From Lactarius indigo (Eukaryota > Basidiomycota > Agaricomycetes > Russulales > Russulaceae), in the NCBI GenBank assembly GCA_025766275.1, contig JAFKAC010000023.1, positions 496,001-560,000 of the forward strand: a stretch of DNA of 64,000 nt, written 5' to 3'. Below the pieces are notes generated by a model that ran no database searches, was not told the origin of the DNA, and worked only from the letters and a program-made list of their open reading frames with translations. Positions 58,646 to 64,000 of the stretch are shown here, piece by piece. How positions within the stretch are numbered: position 1 is the first letter of the stretch; every line of letters starts with the position of its first letter. The translations under genes and the position numbers were made by a program.

Positions 58646-59041
58646 GGAACAACATCACCAGGAAACGTGGTGCGTGTCATACACCTCGAATCTTTAATCT
58701 CCGCCTCATCTCTACCATACAGGTGAAACCCGCCTACCTCAGCTGCGATCCATGCGGAACCTGTTCAGAAGGATCTGATTCCGATTATCATACGGCAGTT
58801 GGCAACCTCATGGACAACGGAATTTCAGAATGGTATATAGGCTCTCCTGGTTCTCTGTAGTATTCAATGAACGATTTTTGGAATCATATTTCCAAGTATG
58901 AAGGTGACCGTGGCTGTTGAAGGAAGGTTTCAATTTGGGGATAGAAACATAATGGAGTCGGGCAATGCCGAGCCCCCTTACGAGTTGCCAGTGACGCTGA
59001 GCGCAGCTCTGCCTTCATCAACTGAACACCGACACCGCGAG

Positions 59042-60785
59042 ATGAGCTCGACAGACCAAGTCATCGAATCGCGTCCAGTGTATCCCCACGTCCAAACAAC
59101 ATGTTCATCATGTCATTTTCAGCTCGAGTTCCCCGTGCCCAGCCCTGTGCCTAAACCTGCCACCATGTTCACCATTCGTTGCTGCAGCTGTAAACAGACC
59201 TTCTCACATACGTTCTATCCGAATCAAGTTCCTTCGGGAATGCTCAGTACGGGGGGACCGTCGTCGCAAGGGCATGCACCTACACCGCCACCAAGGAAAG
59301 GGAGGAAGATAGGCACGCAAGAGCGCCCACTGGAGACGGTGTATTACGACCGACTTGGTGTACCGGTTGATGCTACCACAGATGACATTAAGAAGGCTTA
59401 TCGTATGCCTTACTATACTCTATCTATTCCTAGATGGCGGCAGCTGACTACCAGTCGCGTGCAGGTCGTCTCGCGATCAAATTCCACCCTGACAAAAACC
59501 GCGACGACCCAAATGCTGAGGAAAATTTCAAAATCCATCGCTATCGCCTACCAAACCCTCTCCGATCCCCAGCTCCGGCACAAGTACAACGAGTTTGGAC
59601 CCAAGGATAGCGCTCCTGAGGGTGGCTTCGTCGACCCCGAGGAAGTTTTTGGCGCGATCTTTGGCGGAGAACGGTTCCTGCCCCTTATCGGGCACCTGTC
59701 TCTCGCGCGAGATATGAAGTCCGCTCTTCAGGAGGCGGACGAGGATGCAGGCGAGGACGCCCCTCCGGTCGCACGTGATGCCAAAGGACGTGAAATCGTC
59801 AGTGTGGAAGAGAAGGCGAAGAGAGATGAGAAGTCGCGCAAGGCGGCTGCGGAGGTGCGCCTGCACCACGGTCGCGGTGCTGCTCCTGTTGACTGGGCAG
59901 CGTCTTGTAGAAAGCTGCGGCACGGGAGGAGCGTGTGCAGAAGCTTGTCGAGAATTTGCAGCACAAACTTGGCATCTTCACCGAAAATGCCACTGGGCCG
60001 AATGACCCAGAAGTCATAGACTCGTGGAGCACTATTTGCTCGCTCGAGGCGGAGTCCGTCCTTTTCCTTACTTCGTACTTCGTTGTATTGCTGACAATCC
60101 CTTTTGTCTGGCCCCCGGCAGAGAATTGAAAGGCGAATCATACGGCGTGGAACTGTTAAATGCTATTGGATTCGCCTATACCGCCAAAGCTAAGCAAGTT
60201 CCTTGCTTCCAACCAGAGTTTCCTTGGTGTTGGTGGATGGCTACATAACGTGCAGGGCAAATATCACGTTTTTTCTGAGACGTGCGTCATCTACTCTATC
60301 TGTTATATTTTTTTCTTTGCTAATTGCCCAACCGGCAGCGTGTCGACTCTACGCTCAGCAATCGAACTCAAAACCGTGTTCGACCAGATCCAACAAGCAG
60401 AACAATCGGGTACACTCAGTCCCGAAGATAAGAAACGGCTCGAGGAACAGGCAGCGGAGAAGGGTCTTCCAGGCACTTTTCAAGGTACGCTCTAACACCC
60501 CACATCCTTTCCATCGACCGTCCCTGATCAATGCGGGCGCCGCCTTAGGGCGCTAAATTGGAGATCGACTCTGTGATTCGGGAGACGTGCGACAGGGTGC
60601 TGAACGACCCATCAATACCTCGTGATAAGGCAATCCTGCGCGCGGTCGCGCTGCAGATCCTCGGAAACGCGTTCGCAGCCGTGCGGAATGAGCGGGAAGA
60701 GGCGCGTGAGGAAAGCGAGTATGTCAAAATAGAGACGAAGAGCAGCAGGCAGCGCGCTCAATCACGTGCGGCCCACGGGCAATGA
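59042..60785 (+). CDS. DnaJ co-chaperone with zinc-ribbon N-terminus and DnaJ-X domain, three frame errors
   Basis: Starting at 59042 the N-terminus has two Cys pairs (TTCSSCHFQLEFPVP and IRCCSCKQTF), then the J domain: YYDRLGVPVDATTDDIKKAY, an intron (59403-59464), RLAIKFHPDKN with HPD at 59485-59493, and AIAYQTLSDPQLRHKYNEFG. The DnaJ-X domain follows: VQKLVENLQHKLGIFTENAT, KGESYGVELLNAIGFAY, FLGVGGWLHNVQGKYHVFSE, and LEIDSVIRETCDRVLN to KIETKSSRQRAQ near the end. Such proteins (yeast Caj1/Djp1 type) stimulate Hsp70. Single extra bases at 59530-59533 (AAAA), about 60195-60199 and 60469-60470 shift the frame; introns are intact. Confidence 0.8.
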
Positions 60786-62373
60786 AATTGGCACGCGCTC
60801 GCGTGCCTTTCCGGAGTCCCGCCACCGTTTGGCTTGCACTTCTTGATTTGGACGATCTCGTATCGTTGAGCTCGCCTACCATGCTTAGATTACAGATGGA
60901 TGCTGCTACACGCAGAAGTAATCCGTTCATCTTTCCCCCCTTCCTTGTTTGCAATGCACTGTATCTTAGGCAGTATCACGTTACTTGTACTTAGCTCTCC
61001 TTTCTCATGCAAGCATCTGTTCGTACCCTCCTACTACTATTGGCCCTTGGCAATGCCCAACGCGGTTGCGCAGCAAGGTCGTGGCACAAGCGTGCAAGGA
61101 CACCGTTGGAGGCGCACTCGACGGCATACATTAGGTCCCAGCACTAAGCGAAAAGTATTCTGCGGGACGCCGGTTCCCATGTGTGAGTGCCAGTGGGGGT
61201 GTCCGAGATCTAAAGTCGTGAGAAAGTGTTGCTTATTTTGAGTGTACCTGGACACTGCGAAGGAAATCCAGGGACCCCATTGTTGACATACAGTACCCCT
61301 CCACAGAATGATATCTGGCTGGGCACGAATAGCACTTACATCATGGTTCTACTACCCTCCGCCCTTGGGTTATTGCGTGCCAGTGATCTCCATCAACCTC
61401 ACCACCATCTTCCGCCGTCATAAATCTTCCGGAACCTTACTTCTGCACTGCACTGGTTTAAATCCGAGCCCCGTCCACATTTTTTTGTCTTTTTCCCAAG
61501 CAAACTTAGTGAGTACCCGGGAAAGGGATCTCAACTCGCCTTTGGTTATCCCTGCCTTTATATCACAATTGAGCCGCGCCACTCTTTTTATTCGCGATGG
61601 ATCCCTCTTCGCCTGCCCTCCTTCCGGTACTAGGCTAGGATGGGCCATCCACTTGTTCCACAGTTCCACTCCATCAGATCCGCCCATCTGACATCACAAG
61701 CCACATTTTGCCCACTCGTTCTGATCGGGGCTTCCTACGGACTATTAAACCCTGTTACCTTGTTACTGGTATTCTGTGGTTACGAAACCATCGCCATCTT
61801 TGATGCTTTCCGTGCCGAAGATAGGTTTTGCGGTCATCGCCTCCTAAAGATTTCTCAGTGATCAAGGCCGGTAAACCTTCATTGGCGTCTGTCACTAGGG
61901 GTATAGGGTGACCTCGGCTCGTGACGGATGATGCTTTCCCTTGAAGATTGCTACGATGAATTGATCCCGCTGACAATTTTTGAACTGCGCTTTGACATTT
62001 GCTTCTCTCTCGTCGAATTGAGTCGGCGCTCGCTGCCTTCTCATGTGGCCTATGTCTCCGTGCCCGAGACTCTCCCTCCCGTCTTCTTGATCGCACCACT
62101 TACTGATGGGTGTCTTCGAGAATTGCATTATCTGGTTTGATGATCAGACCGATGAATGATGTCACTTGGAGTGTGACATTTGCTTTGAGACCGCCTCATC
62201 CTGCGTAACCGTGCGTCTAACCTGGAACATCAAAGTGACTTCAAGGGAGAATGGTGTTATAGTGGGAACGCTGGTCGCCTTTCACTAGCCGAGTGCCCGC
62301 TGCGCGTATTTTCACCACCCATCTCGTACTACCACCCTTGCATATAGCTGCGTGCCAGTGAAAACTGTGCACA
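60786..62373. other. Intergenic region
   Basis: No gene was recognised on either strand. Confidence 0.4.
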
Positions 62374-63139
62374 ATGCCTGCTATGTCATTTCAACCTACC
62401 CTCGATGCAGCTCTCGCAGACTACAGCAAGCATGTTGGGATAGACCTGGCTACTCACCCCCTTACTGATGGCCTTCGATCTTGCGGATCTCCCGATGACT
62501 GTCCTTAAGCTACTCGAGGACAAGGCCAAGCAATTCAAAGAGTTTCGCGACGGAAATCGCAAGTTGCTTAACTGGATTAGCCCGGTGGTGAATGTCGTCC
62601 ATACGTTATCAGGTGTTCTTGGCGCCGCCGTTACCCTGGTGAGCCGAAAACATTTTCCATTCACATTTTTTCAACAACTCGTTACCAGGTCCCGTTCGGA
62701 CCAGCAAAGGCGATCTTTGCTGGCTGTCGATGTTCTCATCGCAGTACGTATCCCGTTCTCAGATCACATCGCCTCGTCATATCTGGATTGTAAAGGCAGC
62801 TACTGGCGTGACTTCGAGCTACGATGCGCTCGTCGACTTGTTTGAATGCCTCGGAAATTTCCTCAGTCGCCTTCGAATCTACACCGATCTTCCCTTAACT
62901 CATTCGATGGCCGAGATAACCGTAAAGATAATGGTCGAGTTGCTTTCTGTACTTGCTCTCGCTACCAAACAGATCAAGCAGGGTAGATTCAGTGAGTGGG
63001 TCGGCCCCATCTCTGTGATATGTGAAGGCTCAACTCTGCGCAGAGACATTCGCAAAGAAGCTGCTAGGAGAAAGCGAGATCGAAAGCGTGCTACGCAGGC
63101 TGGACCGTCTCACACAAGAGGAAGGTCGGATGACTATGG
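62374..63139 (+). pseudogene. 5' part of a second NACHT/STAND gene, cut by a Gypsy LTR
   Basis: The segment parallels the start of the 34373-30931 gene exon by exon: MSFQPTLDAALADYSK, GIDLATHPLTDGLRSCGS, LEDKAKQFKEFRDGNRKLLN, VVHTLSGVLGAAVTLV, an intron, VPFGPAKAIFAG, an intron, SSYDALVDLFECLGNFL, KIMVELLSVLALATKQIKQG, an intron, and KLLGESEIESVLRRLDRLTQ then EEGRMTM. It stops exactly at 63139, where the LTR begins. One-base insertions near 62500 and 62720-62727 break the frame. The rest of the gene, with the P-loop and repeats, would lie beyond the element, outside the window. Confidence 0.8.
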
Positions 63140-63327
63140 TGTAACGTCGTCACGACGTGAGCTCGACTTGAGTGCGGAGTGGCGGTAACGACTTAGCGAT
63201 ATAACAACCCTTCGTGCTTGAAGACGCGGAGGTCCAAGCTTATGCAGTGGTAAATACACGGAGGTATACCAACGGTCGGCGATTTGTGTCATGAACGAAG
63301 TCGGACAACTCCTTCTTGAGATAAAGG

Positions 63328-63330
<3 letters not shown>

Positions 63331-63362
<32 letters not shown>
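63331..63362. repeat. (AG)16 microsatellite
   Basis: Sixteen AG dinucleotides within the LTR. Confidence 0.9.
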
Positions 63363-63367
<5 letters not shown>

Positions 63368-63391
63368 ACAAGACAACAAGTGACGATTCAA

Positions 63392-63420
63392 GAAGACCAA
63401 GATGGCGTATCTTGGTCTTC
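63392..63420. repeat. Perfect 12-bp hairpin inside the LTR
   Basis: GAAGACCAAGAT (63392-63403) and ATCTTGGTCTTC (63409-63420) are perfect inverted repeats around a 5-base loop. In an LTR transcript this could form a stable hairpin near the polyadenylation region; that role is inferred. Confidence 0.8.
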
Positions 63421-63690
63421 ACCAAACAGCTTAAATACAAGTCGAGCAGGCTTTCAAGCGCTGCTATGAGTCACAGTAAGGTAGCATCCAACGTGTCGCG
63501 TAAGTAGCTCGAACCCTAATACTACTACTACTAGTATTGGTGGCACAGTCCTCAGTCAGCAATCGCGCGCAATCTCCTATCGTACTCGTATCGCCTATCG
63601 TAAGTCCGTCACTAATATACCTTACCGGCGTAGTGACAACCGGTACAGTAAGGGTTCGTAGTTCGTAGTCGTACCAGTCGAGTCGTGACA

Positions 63691-63703
63691 TCACCCCCCT
63701 CTT
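63691..63703 (-). promoter_or_regulatory. Polypurine tract of the Gypsy-type element
   Basis: AAGAGGGGGGTGA on the minus strand directly precedes the LTR, as expected for plus-strand priming. Confidence 0.7.
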
Positions 63704-63720
63704 AGCGTGAGACCCCAGAC

Positions 63721-64000
63721 TCACCGAAAGTCGCGAGCCAGCCAGTTGCGTTGCTCGTCCGCGATGCGCTCTAAGGCAGTGGCGTGCTCTAGGCGGTAAA
63801 TGGCGTCCCGCCTGTCATCCTGCGCACATTTGATCATTGCGCGGAGTTGGCTCACCCTGGCTCGAAGTTGATCCAGCTCATAGCTGGCCGTGTGGAAGCG
63901 TGTGACCTCCACAGTGAGCGACTCATCGTTAATGCGATTGAGTGCGCGGTCGGTGATCTTGTCTGCTTCGAAGACGACGAGGTCCTCGTGTGGATACGTG
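63721..64000 (-). CDS. C-terminal end of the last gene of the Gypsy-type element, partial
   Basis: The minus strand is open from the window edge to a TGA at 63721-63723: YPHEDLVVFEADKITDRALN then SLTVEVTRF, and a coiled coil (DQLRARVSQLRAMIKCAQDD, RRDAIYRLEHATALERIADE). It ends a few bases before the polypurine tract, so it is the 3' end of the element's coding part. The catalytic domains are outside the window; the Gypsy assignment rests on the LTR, the tract and this familiar 3' protein end. Confidence 0.55.
   Translation of the reverse strand, partial: TYPHEDLVVFEADKITDRALNRINDESLTVEVTRFHTASYELDQLRARVSQLRAMIKCAQDDRRDAIYRLEHATALERIADEQRNWLARDFR

Larger units (their letters stand above)
63140..63690 (-). 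repeat. 3' LTR of a Gypsy-type element
   Basis: On the minus strand the LTR starts TGTCACGACTCGACTGG and ends GACGTTACA, 551 bp. Its outer edge coincides with the break of NACHT homology (ATGG then TGTAACG). A polypurine tract adjoins its inner edge. The partner LTR lies outside the window. Confidence 0.75.

Noticed and set aside
61640..62128. Short frames on both strands in the spacer before the second NACHT fragment
   Set aside because: No domain or splice pattern; overlapping frames on both strands suggest chance.
1..64000. CRISPR array or bacterial-type operon
   Set aside because: The sequence is eukaryotic with dense introns; no regularly spaced repeats of CRISPR type were seen.

Overview
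The window looks like genomic DNA of a mushroom-forming basidiomycete (Agaricomycetes). The evidence is: very many 50-70 nt GT-AG introns; a single fused carbamoyl-phosphate synthase/aspartate transcarbamylase gene of fungal type; NACHT-ankyrin STAND proteins of the agaricomycete type; and Plavaka, KDZ, Copia and Gypsy transposons together. No tRNA, rRNA or CRISPR array was found.

Layout. (1) 1-10.2 kb is accessory DNA: a decayed Plavaka transposase on the minus strand, a graveyard of gene pieces on the plus strand (possible G-alpha start, ABCB transporter pieces, a protease-like piece), and a DUF6532-like gene. (2) 10.2-34.4 kb is a set of nested insertions. A minus-strand NACHT-ankyrin gene (34.37 to 30.93 kb, continuing at 10.71 to 10.20 kb) is split by a Copia element (10714-30925, target duplication TCACC). 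Its gag is split in turn by a 14.3-kb KDZ (Kyakuja-Dileera-Zisupton) DNA transposon (12372-26699, 9-bp target duplication, long terminal inverted repeats) that carries the transposase and five further genes. (3) 35-47 kb is the housekeeping core: a DAP1-like heme protein, NC2-alpha/DRAP1, GINS subunit SLD5, a small hydrophobic Cys/Gly protein, and the 2,246-residue CAD/Ura2 gene, whose exons sum to an exact reading frame. (4) 47-54 kb holds three tandem paralogues of an unrecognised ~179-residue family; the middle one is frame-scrambled. (5) 54.9-61 kb holds an Rkm5-type methyltransferase, a low-complexity unrecognised locus and a DnaJ/DnaJ-X co-chaperone; the two recognised genes carry several single-base insertions. 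(6) 62.4-64 kb holds the 5' part of a second NACHT gene, cut exactly at the LTR of a Gypsy-type element that runs off the right edge.

Main points of interest: 19 exact CGG-N5-CCG palindromes scattered through the KDZ transposon (only about two expected by chance), a candidate binding system of the element; the multi-gene cargo of that element; two related NACHT genes each broken by a different LTR retrotransposon; a Copia primer site matching an initiator-tRNA anticodon half; and a cluster of one-base indels in otherwise conserved genes that is either real decay or assembly error.
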